Positions 9,683 through 17,695 of a stretch of 64,000 bases of DNA are shown here, one piece after another. A model generated the notes under the pieces. It worked only from the letters and a program-made list of their open reading frames with translations. It had not been told where the DNA came from and did not search any database. Origin of the DNA: Zoogloea sp. Lineage in GTDB: Bacteria; Pseudomonadota; Gammaproteobacteria; Burkholderiales; Rhodocyclaceae. The position numbers and the translations under genes were made by a program. Location: positions 1-64,000 of the forward strand of contig NZ_JAOAUU010000167.1 in assembly GCF_030157465.1 (NCBI RefSeq), read 5' to 3'. The stretch's first letter is position 1. Each line of letters begins with the position of its first letter.

Positions 9683-10948
9683 TCAGCGGAACAGGGCCAG
9701 GGCCTTGATGCGACGGTCGATTTCGTCGCTCATCTGGCGGTAGGCCGGCGCATCGGTGCTGCCGAAGCGCTGGTGGAATTCGCTGGCCATCATCGCTTCG
9801 GGCAGGCCGTCGATGGGCGGCAGCAGGGTGCTGCCCTCAATGCCCGCTTTGATGGCGGCGGCCAGGCGCTCGGGGTTGTGCACGGCCAGTTCGCCCAGGC
9901 GCGTGCCGGCGCGGTCGGCGGCGAGATCGACGAAAGAGAAGCCGCTGCCGTGCCGGGAGTCGCTCACTTCTTTGTCGAGGCCGACCACGTTGGCCAGCGA
10001 TTCACCCCCCCAGGCGGCGATGGCGGCCGAAATGGCGAAGTGCTGGGCGAGGTCGCCACGCCCCCGCAGGCTGAGCGCCAGCGGAAGCGGCCGGGGCCAG
10101 CGGGCGGCCTCGGGGATCACAAGGGCGATGTTGTGGCCGGAAAGGTGGAGCGCTGTGACCAGCAGCGCGTCGCGGTAGGCGTCGCTGCGCCGGGATGCGC
10201 CGGCCTGGTCGCCGGCCGCCTGCAGCAGCGGGCCGAGCACGTCGGCGAGGTCGGCCTTGCGGCGGGTTCTGGCGATCGGGTTGATGCTGTCCACCAGCAA
10301 GCGGTGGGCGGCGGCAAGGCGTTCGCGCTGGGCGGGCGTAACGGCCAGGGTGCGCACCGAGTCTAGAAGTTCGGGCTGCCAGACGTAGGTGAGCTTCGCG
10401 GCCTCGGGCGTGATGGCCACCTTGGCTACGGTCTTCTTGAGCAGTTCGAGTTCTGGGGCGAGGCCGGTGTAACGCATGCCTTCTACCAGCAGCACTTCGA
10501 AGAGCGCAGCCGGCAGCGGAATGCGGCCGATGCGTACCTGCTCGACTTCCAGGCGCTGCTTGCTCACACCCAGCCGGGCCCGGACGTTGATGAAGCGGCC
10601 GGGCCCGATGTCGGCAAAGAGGGCCGGCAGCGCGGCGGTGTAGCCGATGTCGGCGCCGTCCTGGCGCAGGGTGAGCGCTGCGTTGCCCTTTATGCCGCGG
10701 CGGGCGGCAAAGTTGAGCAGGGCTTCGAGGTCCGGGCCGCTGAGGCGGATGTCACGGGTGCTGCCGGGGGCCATTCTGCGTGGATCGTTCTGGCGCAGGA
10801 TGGCCTTCGCCCGGCTGATGGAGGCTGCCGACAGTTCGTCCGTGGCGGTGACCAGGGGCCGCATTTCGAGGGCCTGGATGCACAGCAGGATCAGGGCTGC
10901 CAGCGCCAGCACGAAGCCGGTCGTCAGCCAGGCAAGGAGACGGAGCAT
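9683..10948 (-). CDS. Unknown membrane-anchored periplasmic protein, first gene of the condensin operon
   Basis: 421 residues. One strong N-terminal hydrophobic helix (about 4-27) with a short Arg-containing cytoplasmic end predicts a signal anchor with the remaining ~390 residues in the periplasm. The body alternates beta-rich (about 60-145) and helical regions and ends with a conserved-looking block around residues 330-360 (ESLANVVGLDKEV, then DSRHGSGFSFVDLAADRAG), reminiscent of an enzyme or ligand pocket, but I do not recognise the family. It lies 4 bp upstream of the kleisin gene and 106 bp downstream of prfB. It is not JetD/MksG: there is no TOPRIM signature and it is not cytosolic. No clear ribosome site precedes the ATG. 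Confidence 0.7.
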   Translation of the reverse strand: MLRLLAWLTTGFVLALAALILLCIQALEMRPLVTATDELSAASISRAKAILRQNDPRRMAPGSTRDIRLSGPDLEALLNFAARRGIKGNAALTLRQDGADIGYTAALPALFADIGPGRFINVRARLGVSKQRLEVEQVRIGRIPLPAALFEVLLVEGMRYTGLAPELELLKKTVAKVAITPEAAKLTYVWQPELLDSVRTLAVTPAQRERLAAAHRLLVDSINPIARTRRKADLADVLGPLLQAAGDQAGASRRSDAYRDALLVTALHLSGHNIALVIPEAARWPRPLPLALSLRGRGDLAQHFAISAAIAAWGGESLANVVGLDKEVSDSRHGSGFSFVDLAADRAGTRLGELAVHNPERLAAAIKAGIEGSTLLPPIDGLPEAMMASEFHQRFGSTDAPAYRQMSDEIDRRIKALALFR

Positions 10949-10959
10949 TGGGGAGCTGC

Positions 10960-11043
10960 GGTGAGGGGGCGCTGGCCGTGCCAGCTCTTTGCCCGTTCAG
11001 GAGTGCGGGTTGGCCGGGGGCGTCGGGCGCGCAGCCCCTCACC
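10960..11043. repeat. Spaced inverted repeat between prfB and the condensin operon
   Basis: GGTGAGGGG (10960-10968) is perfectly complementary to CCCCTCACC (11035-11043) across a 66-nt loop that is itself GC-rich. It fills the gap between the prfB stop and the next gene on the minus strand. No T-run follows, so it is an unproven attenuator or processing structure. Confidence 0.35.
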
Positions 11044-11054
11044 CCCGACCGATT

Positions 11055-12159
11055 TCAGACGCCCTGCTTGAGGCTGGCCTGGATGAAGCCGTCCAGGTCG
11101 CCGTCGAGTACGCCTTGGGTGTTGCCGACTTCATAGCTGGTGCGCAGATCCTTGATGCGGCTCTGGTCGAGCACGTAGCTGCGAATCTGATGGCCCCAGC
11201 CGATGTCGCTCTTGGAGTCTTCCAGCTTCTGCTGCTCGCTCTGGCGCTTGCGCAGTTCGAGTTCGTACAGCCGGGCACGCAGCATGGACCAGGCTTCGTC
11301 CTTGTTGCGGTGCTGGGAACGGTCGTTCTGGCACTGCACGACGATGCCCGATGGAACGTGTGTGAGACGCACCGCGGAGTCGGTCTTGTTGATGTGCTGA
11401 CCGCCGGCGCCGGATGCGCGATAGGTATCGGTGCGCACATCCGCGGGGTTGATGTCGATCTCGATGGAGTCGTCCACTTCCGGGTACACGAACACCGAAC
11501 AGAAGCTGGTGTGGCGCCGGGCATTGGAGTCGAAGGGGCTCTTGCGGACGAGGCGGTGGATGCCGGTCTCGGTGCGCAGGAAGCCGTAGGCGTATTCGCC
11601 GCCGACCTTGATGGTGGCGCTCTTGATGCCGGCCACTTCGCCTTCGGATTCTTCGAGCAGCTCGACCTGGAAGCCCTTGCGTTCGGCGTAGCGCAGATAC
11701 ATGCGCTCGAGCATGCCGGCCCAGTCCTGGGCCTCGGTGCCGCCGGCGCCGGACTGGATTTCGATGAAGCAGGCGTTGCCGTCCATCGGGTTGTTGAACA
11801 TGCGGCGGAATTCAAGTTCGGCCACGCGGCCTTCGAGGGCAGCGGTGTCGGCTTCGACGGCCTGCATGGTGTCTTCGTCGTCTTCCGTCGAGGCAAGCTC
11901 GAACAGATCCTTGCAGTCGGCCAGGCCCTGGTCGATTTCCTGCAGGTTCACAACGACGCCTTCGAGGGTCTTCTTTTCCTTGCCGAGTTCCTGGGCGTGG
12001 GCCGCGTCGTTCCAGATATCGGGGTCTTCGAGTTGCTTGCTGACTTCGATCAGCTTTTCAGCCTTGGTATCGTAGTCAAAGATACCTCCGAAGTTCTTGC
12101 TCCCGAGCCTTCAGGTCGGTGAGCTTGTTGGAGATGGCGTTAATGCGTTCTGCTTCCAT
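11055..12159 (-). CDS. prfB: Peptide chain release factor 2, programmed +1 frameshift
   Basis: RF2 recognises UGA and UAA stop codons and triggers peptide release. The coding sequence is in two frames: codons 1-27 from ATG at 12159 ([20 protein letters not shown]...) end at an in-frame TGA (12078-12076); skipping one T moves into the frame that encodes [16 protein letters not shown] and the rest of the protein. Joined length is 367 residues, exactly the family norm. The catalytic GGQ motif ([15 protein letters not shown]) is present, and the anticodon-like SPF motif appears in [16 protein letters not shown] consensus -10 (TATAAT) lies 35 nt upstream of the ATG. Annotating only the downstream frame (from 11951) would lose about 70 residues. 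Confidence 0.97.
12075..12090 (-). promoter_or_regulatory. prfB: Programmed +1 frameshift site of prfB
   Basis: The minus strand reads CGGAGGTATCTTTGAC: an internal Shine-Dalgarno-like CGGAGG, the slippery CTT codon, the UGA stop and a following C. This is nearly identical to the E. coli element and makes RF2 synthesis autoregulated: low RF2 gives slow UGA decoding and more frameshifting. Confidence 0.95.
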
Positions 12160-12193
12160 GATCAAGGCCCTGGCTAATGCGGGAAAACCGAGC

Positions 12194-12199
12194 ATTATA
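12194..12199 (-). promoter_or_regulatory. Consensus -10 box of prfB promoter
   Basis: TATAAT on the minus strand, 35 nt upstream of the prfB ATG. No equally good -35 at 16-18 bp spacing is seen (TTGCCC lies at 14 bp). Confidence 0.6.
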
Positions 12200-12273
12200 C
12201 CCAGAGCTGCAGCGGGCAAAGAATTCATCGAGCGGCGCTTTTGCCGATCGATGAAGCCCGGCGGTGAGCTGGA

Positions 12274-12849
12274 TCAGGGTTGGCCGGCCTCTGCCTTGCA
12301 GGCCTTGAACCTTGTGCGGCAGCGGTTGGCGCACAGGAACTCGCTGTTGTAGTCGCCCTGGGGGCAGGTGGACAGGCAACGGGTGTTGCTCTTGATGCAG
12401 TCGGTGATGGAGGCGGCGCTGCCGATTACGCGCATGGGGTCGCGTTTTTCCTCGTCGCGCTCGGGCTCCTTGCGCAGGAGCCGGAAGGTGCCGCGCGATG
12501 CGGCGTCGCGGCGGCCGGGCTGGGAGTACTTGCCCTCGAAAATGCCGGGCCGGCAGGTGCCGGTCAGGCGCAGGGCCGCGCCCCCGTGGAAGGCAACCTG
12601 GACATCGCATTTTTCGCCGCTCATCTCGCCGCTGCGAACCGGCGCGACGCCGTAAAACGGCGCGCCGGCCTTGACGCGGCCAACCAGCACGCCCTGCAGG
12701 TCGCGCAGTTCGACGGTGACGGAGATGGGGCCGGCGAAGTCGTCGGGCAGCAGCAGGCCTTCGTAGTATTTGTCTTCGGAGGCGAAGGCGCTGCCGAAGG
12801 CCAGCAGGAAAACGAAGCCGAGGCAGCGCAGCGCGGACAGGAGGTTCAT
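12274..12849 (-). CDS. Exported hypothetical protein with Cys-rich C-terminus
   Basis: 191 residues starting at MNLLSALRC, chosen because a typical signal peptide with AFA cleavage near residue 23 begins there; the frame is open upstream but Arg/Pro-rich. The middle part is beta-rich and carries two cysteines (GEKCDVQVAF and LTGTCRPGIFEGKY). The C-terminal ~45 residues hold five cysteines (CIKSNTRCLSTCPQG, FLCANRCRTRFKAC), suggesting a disulfide-stabilised module. I do not recognise the family. It precedes prfB by 114 bp on the same strand, but prfB has its own -10 box. Function unknown. Confidence 0.65.
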   Translation of the reverse strand: MNLLSALRCLGFVFLLAFGSAFASEDKYYEGLLLPDDFAGPISVTVELRDLQGVLVGRVKAGAPFYGVAPVRSGEMSGEKCDVQVAFHGGAALRLTGTCRPGIFEGKYSQPGRRDAASRGTFRLLRKEPERDEEKRDPMRVIGSAASITDCIKSNTRCLSTCPQGDYNSEFLCANRCRTRFKACKAEAGQP

Positions 12850-12932
12850 GGGCAGTGGCAGCAGTCTGAACGCGCGGATGCGCGGGTTGGGGCGGCGGGG
12901 GCGGTCAATGGCACCCCCGCGCGGCCAGACTC

Positions 12933-14324
12933 TCAGAATAACTCGTTTGCGGCCAGATACCGCCACTGGCCGGGCGGCAGATTGCCCAGCATGACACGGC
13001 CGATGCGCACGCGCTTTAGGCCGACGACCTTGAGGCCGACGAGATCGCACATGCGGCGGATCTGGCGCTTCTTGCCTTCCCGCAGCACGAAGCGCAGCTG
13101 ATCCTCGTTGAGCCAGCTGACCTTGGCCGGGCGCAGGGCTTCGCCGTCGAGGGACAGGCCGTGGTTGAGCAGCTTGAGGCCTTCGGCATCGACCGTGCCT
13201 TCGACGCGCACGTGGTATTCCTTCTCGATCTTGGAGTCGTCACCGATCAGGGCGCGGGCGATGCGTCCGTCCTGGGTGAAGACCAGCAGGCCGACGGAGT
13301 CGATGTCGAGCCGCCCGGCCGGCGCGAGGCCCCGGTGGTGGGTGCGCAGGTAGCGGGTTTCGGAGGGGTCTTCGACCCAGCGGTTTTCGGGCTTGAGCAG
13401 CACGCTGGCGGGCTCGTAGCCATCCTCGGCCTGGCCGGAAACGTAGCCGACCGGCTTGTTGAGGATGAAGGTGACGCGCTGGTCCTGGATGGTCTGGCCA
13501 CGGCGATCGAGTTCGACGACCTGCCCCGGTTTGACCCGCGAGCCGAGTTCGCTGACCACGTGGCCATCGACGCGGACCCAGCCCTTTTCGATGTATTCGT
13601 CGGCTTCACGGCGGGAGCACAGGCCCAGTTCGGTCATGCGCTTGGAGAGGCGGATCGAGCCGTCGTCGCGCAGGGGCGAGGCGGTCGGTGCGGGTCGCGC
13701 TTCGCCGGTCCATTGCTTGCGCTCGTGACGCGGCGGACGGGCCTCGGCATCGGGACGCGCGGGACGGTCGCCGTAGGGCCGCGCCGGGCGGTCGCCATCG
13801 GGACGTGCGGGGCGGTCGCCGAACGGACGCGCCGGACGATCGCCCGAGGGGCGGGCGGGACGATCGTCGCCGGAACGGGGCGGGCGATCACCGTAGGGCC
13901 GCGCCGGGCGGTCGCCATCGGGACGTGTGGGACGGTCGCCGAACGGACGCGCCGGACGATCACCGGAGGGGCGGGCAGGACGATCATCGCCGGAGCGGGG
14001 CGTGCGATCACCATAGGGCCGCGCCGGGCGGTCGCCATCGGGGCGTGCCGGGCGGTCACCGAACGGACGTGCCGGGCGATCACCCTCCGGGCGCGGGGGT
14101 CGGTCGTCGCGGGCGCGGCGTTCCGGTTCGGCGTTGGCTTGTTCCGGGAAGGAGGCCTTGCCGCGCTTGCGGTTCGGTGTGCCATCGGCGGGCTTGCGCC
14201 ATTCGCGGTCGGGCTTGGCCGTGCTGGCGGGGACCGGTTCTGCCGGTGCGGTGGTGCGCGGCTTGATGCTGAGGGTGCCGGACTTGGTCGGCAGGGGCGG
14301 GCGGCGGCGGGGCGTATCGGTCAT
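12933..14324 (-). CDS. rluF: 23S rRNA pseudouridine synthase, RluF-type, with repeat-rich disordered N-terminus
   Basis: 463 residues. Residues 1-225 are low complexity, dominated by 8-residue units of the form GDRPARPx. The C-terminal ~235 residues form a standard RsuA/RluB/RluF enzyme: S4 RNA-binding domain ([22 protein letters not shown]) and catalytic domain with GRLDID, where Asp is the nucleophile. The block [25 protein letters not shown] resembles RluF (23S U2604) more than RluB. It converts uridine to pseudouridine in rRNA. The N-terminal extension is much longer than in E. coli RluF, which instead has a basic C-terminal tail. The gene follows rsuA by 11 bp. RluF versus RluB is moderately certain. 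Confidence 0.85.
   Translation of the reverse strand: MTDTPRRRPPLPTKSGTLSIKPRTTAPAEPVPASTAKPDREWRKPADGTPNRKRGKASFPEQANAEPERRARDDRPPRPEGDRPARPFGDRPARPDGDRPARPYGDRTPRSGDDRPARPSGDRPARPFGDRPTRPDGDRPARPYGDRPPRSGDDRPARPSGDRPARPFGDRPARPDGDRPARPYGDRPARPDAEARPPRHERKQWTGEARPAPTASPLRDDGSIRLSKRMTELGLCSRREADEYIEKGWVRVDGHVVSELGSRVKPGQVVELDRRGQTIQDQRVTFILNKPVGYVSGQAEDGYEPASVLLKPENRWVEDPSETRYLRTHHRGLAPAGRLDIDSVGLLVFTQDGRIARALIGDDSKIEKEYHVRVEGTVDAEGLKLLNHGLSLDGEALRPAKVSWLNEDQLRFVLREGKKRQIRRMCDLVGLKVVGLKRVRIGRVMLGNLPPGQWRYLAANELF
13750..14108. repeat. Nested coding tandem repeat (24-bp units in a 120-bp super-repeat)
   Basis: Within the rluF-like gene the DNA repeats with an exact 120-bp period (compare 13801, 13921 and 14041), each period being five 24-bp units encoding [24 protein letters not shown], GDRxPRSG and DDRPARPS. 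About three periods are present. All units are multiples of 3 bp, so copy-number change preserves the frame. Confidence 0.92.
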
Positions 14325-14335
14325 GAATGGCCCTT

Positions 14336-15055
14336 TCAGGCAGCGGGGTACAGTTGTTGGAGGTCGGCCTCTTCGAGGTAGATCCATTCGCCTTCGGCCA
14401 GGCTGGCGAGCGGGCCTTCACCAAGGGTGAGGCCACCGAAGCCGTTGCGGTGGAGCTTCTCCACGTGGTTGCCGGCGGCGGCGACCATGCGTTTGACGAC
14501 GTGGTATTTGCCCAGGTCGATGCTCATTTCAAGGCTTCGTTCGGCCAGCAGGCGGGCGGTGAGGGCAGGCACCGGCAGGGGCTCGTCGATCAGGTCGACG
14601 CCGGCCAGGAGGCGCTCGATCAGTTCGTCCGTGCCATCTTCGGCCAGCTCGGCACGGTACACCTTGGGGATGTGCTTCTTGGGGGACGACAGATTGTGGA
14701 TGAAGGCGCCGTCGTCGGAAAACAGCAGCAGGCCGGTGGTGTCCAGATCGAGCCGCCCGACGCTTTGCACATTGCGCTCGACCAGCTGGTGCGGCAGCAG
14801 GGAATACACGGTGCGGTGGTGCTTGGGCTCGTGGGAGCACTCGTAGCCGGCGGGCTTGTAGAGGGCGACGTAGGTTTTTTCGCGGTAGGTCCAGGCTTCG
14901 CCTTCGACTTCATAGACGAGGCCGGCGGTGGCGATTTCGGCGCCGGGGTTGTCGATGACTTCGCCGCCGATGCGGACTTCACCGAGTTCGACCAGCTGCC
15001 GGCACTGGCGCCGGCTGCCGAAACCCTGGTTCTGGAGAATGCGTTCGAGTTTCAC
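14336..15055 (-). CDS. rsuA: 16S rRNA pseudouridine-516 synthase
   Basis: 239 residues from a GTG at 15055. An N-terminal S4 domain ([31 protein letters not shown]) is followed by the catalytic domain with [17 protein letters not shown] and the RsuA-type C-terminal block [23 protein letters not shown]. RsuA isomerises U516 of 16S rRNA. An in-frame TTG at 15100 would add 15 residues that do not fit the family N-terminus, so GTG was preferred; neither start has a strong Shine-Dalgarno. The rluF-like gene follows 11 bp downstream, so small- and large-subunit modification enzymes are probably co-expressed. Confidence 0.9.
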   Translation of the reverse strand: MKLERILQNQGFGSRRQCRQLVELGEVRIGGEVIDNPGAEIATAGLVYEVEGEAWTYREKTYVALYKPAGYECSHEPKHHRTVYSLLPHQLVERNVQSVGRLDLDTTGLLLFSDDGAFIHNLSSPKKHIPKVYRAELAEDGTDELIERLLAGVDLIDEPLPVPALTARLLAERSLEMSIDLGKYHVVKRMVAAAGNHVEKLHRNGFGGLTLGEGPLASLAEGEWIYLEEADLQQLYPAA

Positions 15056-15148
15056 GGGGGAGAGCGGATTGCTTGGATAACCCGCTATTGTCCTCGCCAA
15101 ACAGGGGGGAGGGCAACCCGGGGCGAGCGGTCCCCGTGATTCGTGCGT

Positions 15149-16981
15149 CTACCGCCCGCGCAAAAACAGCTTGTCCAGCTCGGTCATCGTCAGTGCGGTC
15201 CAGGTGGGGCGGCCGTGGTTGCACTGGTCGGCGCGGTCGGTGGCTTCCATTTCGCGCAAGAGGGCGTTCATTTCTGGGATCGTGAGCGTGCGGTTGGCGC
15301 GCACGGCGCCGTGGCAGGCCATGGTGGCGAGCAGTTCGTTGCGGCGCGCGGTGATGACTTCGGTGCTGGGGTAATCGCGCAGCTCGGACAGCAGCGCGCG
15401 CACCAGTTCGCTGACCTGGGCGGAGGCCAGCAGGGCGGGCACGCTGCGTACGGCGAGTTCCTGCGGGCCGGCGGGGGCGATCTCGAAACCCATGCGTTCG
15501 AGGAGCCCCGCGTGCTCTTCGGCGCTGGCCATGTCCTTGGCGCCAACCCCGAAAACGGCCGGAATCAGCAGGCGCTGCACGCCGGGCGTGCCGTCGAGGA
15601 GGGTCTTGAGGCGCTCGTAAAGAATGCGCTCGTGGGCGGCGTGCATGTCCACCAGGATCAGGCCGGCTTCGTTCTGGGCCAGGATGTAGACGCCGTGTAG
15701 CTGGGCCACGGCATAGCCGAGGGGCGGGGCCAGATCGCTTGCGGGGAGCGCGGGCGCCGCCATGCCGCCGGAGGCCGCGGCGCCCGGACGCGGCGCGAAG
15801 GCGGTGGCCGAGAAGCCGGCGGCGGGTTCCGGCCGGGCCGAGGCGGCGAAGTCGAAGTAGGCGCGGGAGGCGGGCTCCATGGCGAGCCGCCCCTGCTGGG
15901 GTGGTTGGTGGAAATAGGTTTGCTGGGGGGCGTGGCTGGCGGGCGCCGGGCTTTCCGCGCCTTGCGTCGCGTCGGCTTCGGCGGCCGGGCTGCCCACGGC
16001 GCCTGCACCCGATGCGGCCAGCGCGCGGTGGATGGCGTGATAGACGAACTGGTGCACGGCGCGCGAGTCCCGGAAGCGGACTTCGATCTTGGCCGGGTGC
16101 ACGTTCACATCCACGCCGAAGGGGTCGAGTTCGAGGAACAGCACGTAGGCCGGGTGGCGGCTGCCGTGGAGGATGTCGGCGTAGGCTTCGCGAATGGCGT
16201 GGGTGACGAGCTTGTCGCGCACGAAGCGGCCATTGACGTAGAAGAACTGGGCGTCGCGGCTGCTGCGCGAGTAGGCCGGCAGCGAGGCAAAGCCGCTGAG
16301 GCGGAGCAGGCCGGATTCGGCTTCGATGCTGCGGGCCGCGGCGAGGAAATCGTCGCCCAGCAGGGCACGCACACGGGCTTCGCGGCGGCCGGAGGGCAGG
16401 CGCAGGCTGACCCGGCCGTTGTGGGTGAGCTGCAGCGCCACGTCCGGCCGGGCCAGCGCGACGCGGCGGAAGACGTCGTCGCAGTGGGCAAATTCGGTGC
16501 CTTCGCTCTTCAGGAACTTGCGCCGCGCCGGGGTGTTGAAATAGAGATCGGCTACGTCGACCACGGTGCCGTGGTTGAGCGCCGCCGGGGCGAGTTCGCG
16601 CGGGTCGGCGTCGATGCGCCAGGCGTGGGGTTCGGTATCGAAGCGGCTGGTGATGCTCATCCGTGACACCGCGGCGATGGCCGCCAGCGCTTCGCCGCGA
16701 AAGCCCATCGTGCCCACGCGTTCCAGGTCGTCGAGGCTGGCGATCTTGCTGGTGGCGTGGCGTTCCAGCGCCAGCGGGAGTTCGTCCTTCGGAATGCCGC
16801 TGCCGTCGTCGGTGACGCGGATGCGCCGCACGCCACCTTGTTCGAGCTGCACCTCGACGGCGGTCGAGCCGGCGTCCATGGCGTTTTCAAGCACTTCCTT
16901 GAGCACCGAGGCGGGACGTTCAACCACCTCGCCGGCGGCGATCTGGTTGATGAGGTGGTCGGGGAGGAGCTGGATCGGCAT
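15149..16981 (-). CDS. mutL: DNA mismatch repair protein MutL with endonuclease motif
   Basis: 610 residues. The N-terminal GHKL ATPase has IAAGEVVERPASVLKEVLENAMDAG, DDGSGI and GFRGEAL; a Pro/Ala-rich linker (about 330-425) leads to the C-terminal dimerisation domain. That domain carries DMHAAHERILYE (445-456), which fits the metal-binding nickase motif DQHA(X)2E(X)4E with Met for Gln, and CNHGRP (587-592) matching the conserved CPHGRP-type motif. So this MutL is probably the nicking type used by bacteria lacking MutH, as in Pseudomonas. It coordinates MutS mismatch recognition with strand incision. It lies upstream of rsuA on the same strand. Confidence 0.96.
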   Translation of the reverse strand: MPIQLLPDHLINQIAAGEVVERPASVLKEVLENAMDAGSTAVEVQLEQGGVRRIRVTDDGSGIPKDELPLALERHATSKIASLDDLERVGTMGFRGEALAAIAAVSRMSITSRFDTEPHAWRIDADPRELAPAALNHGTVVDVADLYFNTPARRKFLKSEGTEFAHCDDVFRRVALARPDVALQLTHNGRVSLRLPSGRREARVRALLGDDFLAAARSIEAESGLLRLSGFASLPAYSRSSRDAQFFYVNGRFVRDKLVTHAIREAYADILHGSRHPAYVLFLELDPFGVDVNVHPAKIEVRFRDSRAVHQFVYHAIHRALAASGAGAVGSPAAEADATQGAESPAPASHAPQQTYFHQPPQQGRLAMEPASRAYFDFAASARPEPAAGFSATAFAPRPGAAASGGMAAPALPASDLAPPLGYAVAQLHGVYILAQNEAGLILVDMHAAHERILYERLKTLLDGTPGVQRLLIPAVFGVGAKDMASAEEHAGLLERMGFEIAPAGPQELAVRSVPALLASAQVSELVRALLSELRDYPSTEVITARRNELLATMACHGAVRANRTLTIPEMNALLREMEATDRADQCNHGRPTWTALTMTELDKLFLRGR

Positions 16982-17026
16982 GGCGGTTTCCGGGTCGGCA
17001 GGGGGCGAATTGTAGCGCCCGTGAAC

Positions 17027-17061
17027 GAAAACGCCCCGCCAGGTTTTCGCTGGCGGGGCGT
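17027..17061 (-). terminator. Terminator of the 17.1-17.6 kb exported-protein gene
   Basis: An 11-bp perfect stem (ACGCCCCGCCA / TGGCGGGGCGT) with a 9-nt loop is followed on the minus strand by TTTT. It sits 14 nt after the frame-shifted stop codon at 17075-17077, supporting that stop as the gene's original end. Confidence 0.8.
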
Positions 17062-17074
17062 TGTGCCGATGGGC

Positions 17075-17166
17075 TCAGAAGGGCAGCACGTCCAGTCGGG
17101 TGATGGCCATCGAAGTGCCGGAGGCGGTGGCGAGGCTGCCGTTCAGGTTGGTGGTCAGCTCAGGGC
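17075..17166 (-). pseudogene. Out-of-frame C-terminal tail of the upstream exported protein
   Basis: After the TGA that ends the 162-residue frame, the +1 frame continues with a tail of about 28 codons starting ELTTNLNGS and ending RLDVLPF, with almost exclusively G/C third positions, then TGA and the terminator. Removing one C from the CCC run in GAGCCCTGAG joins the two frames. I read this as the displaced end of the same gene, by mutation or sequencing error. Confidence 0.65.
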
Positions 17167-17648
17167 TCGAACGTGGAGCAACTCAACGTGGTGCCGCCTT
17201 TGTCCGGCATCACGGCAAGGGTGAAGCCCTTGTCCTCGTTGTCGCCGCTGTAGCTGCCCTGGATCTCGTGCAGTTTGGCGCCCTGGGCTTTGGCCCGGGC
17301 CGCAATCGCGCTGGCGACCGCCTTGGGTTTGGCGGCAAGCGTCACGCCGATCATCGGTGCGATTTGCCCGTAGGCGGGATAAAGCATGACGCTGACCAGC
17401 GGAAAGCCGAACACGCTCAAGCCTTCGGCGGCCTTGAAGGCCGTGGCTTTCCGGCCGGCCTTCGGGATGACCGAATTGTTCGGGATGGCGCCGGTTTCCT
17501 TGAGAAGCTGGAGGTGCATCTTGATGTCGGTGTGCGGATACGACGCGCAGGTCAGGTCTTTTTCGAGGAGATCCTTGTAAGCATCGAAAACGATGGCTTG
17601 GGCCTGCGTGCTGGCAAGCACAAGCGCCACGGCCAGGTATTTTTTCAT
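17160..17648 (-). CDS. Exported hypothetical protein, probably 3'-frameshifted
   Basis: 162 residues in this frame. A short signal peptide (MKKYLAVALVLASTQAQA) predicts periplasmic export. The mature part begins with FDAYKDLLEKDLTCASYPHTD and has one further cysteine near the end; no known domain is recognised. The reading frame ends abruptly at FEP followed by TGA, while a GC3-rich continuation lies in the +1 frame, so the native protein is probably about 190 residues. The gene shares strand and 47-bp spacing with the exported gene upstream and may be co-transcribed with it. Function unknown. Confidence 0.7.
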   Translation of the reverse strand: MKKYLAVALVLASTQAQAIVFDAYKDLLEKDLTCASYPHTDIKMHLQLLKETGAIPNNSVIPKAGRKATAFKAAEGLSVFGFPLVSVMLYPAYGQIAPMIGVTLAAKPKAVASAIAARAKAQGAKLHEIQGSYSGDNEDKGFTLAVMPDKGGTTLSCSTFEP

Positions 17649-17695
17649 CAGGGTTTGCTCCGGTTGGCTGGGTGTCGATGAACGCTTGAAACGGC

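Noticed and set aside
13730..14110. CRISPR-like array of regular repeats
   Set aside because: The repeats have no unique spacers, are in frame inside the RluF-like gene and encode a peptide repeat; no cas genes are present.
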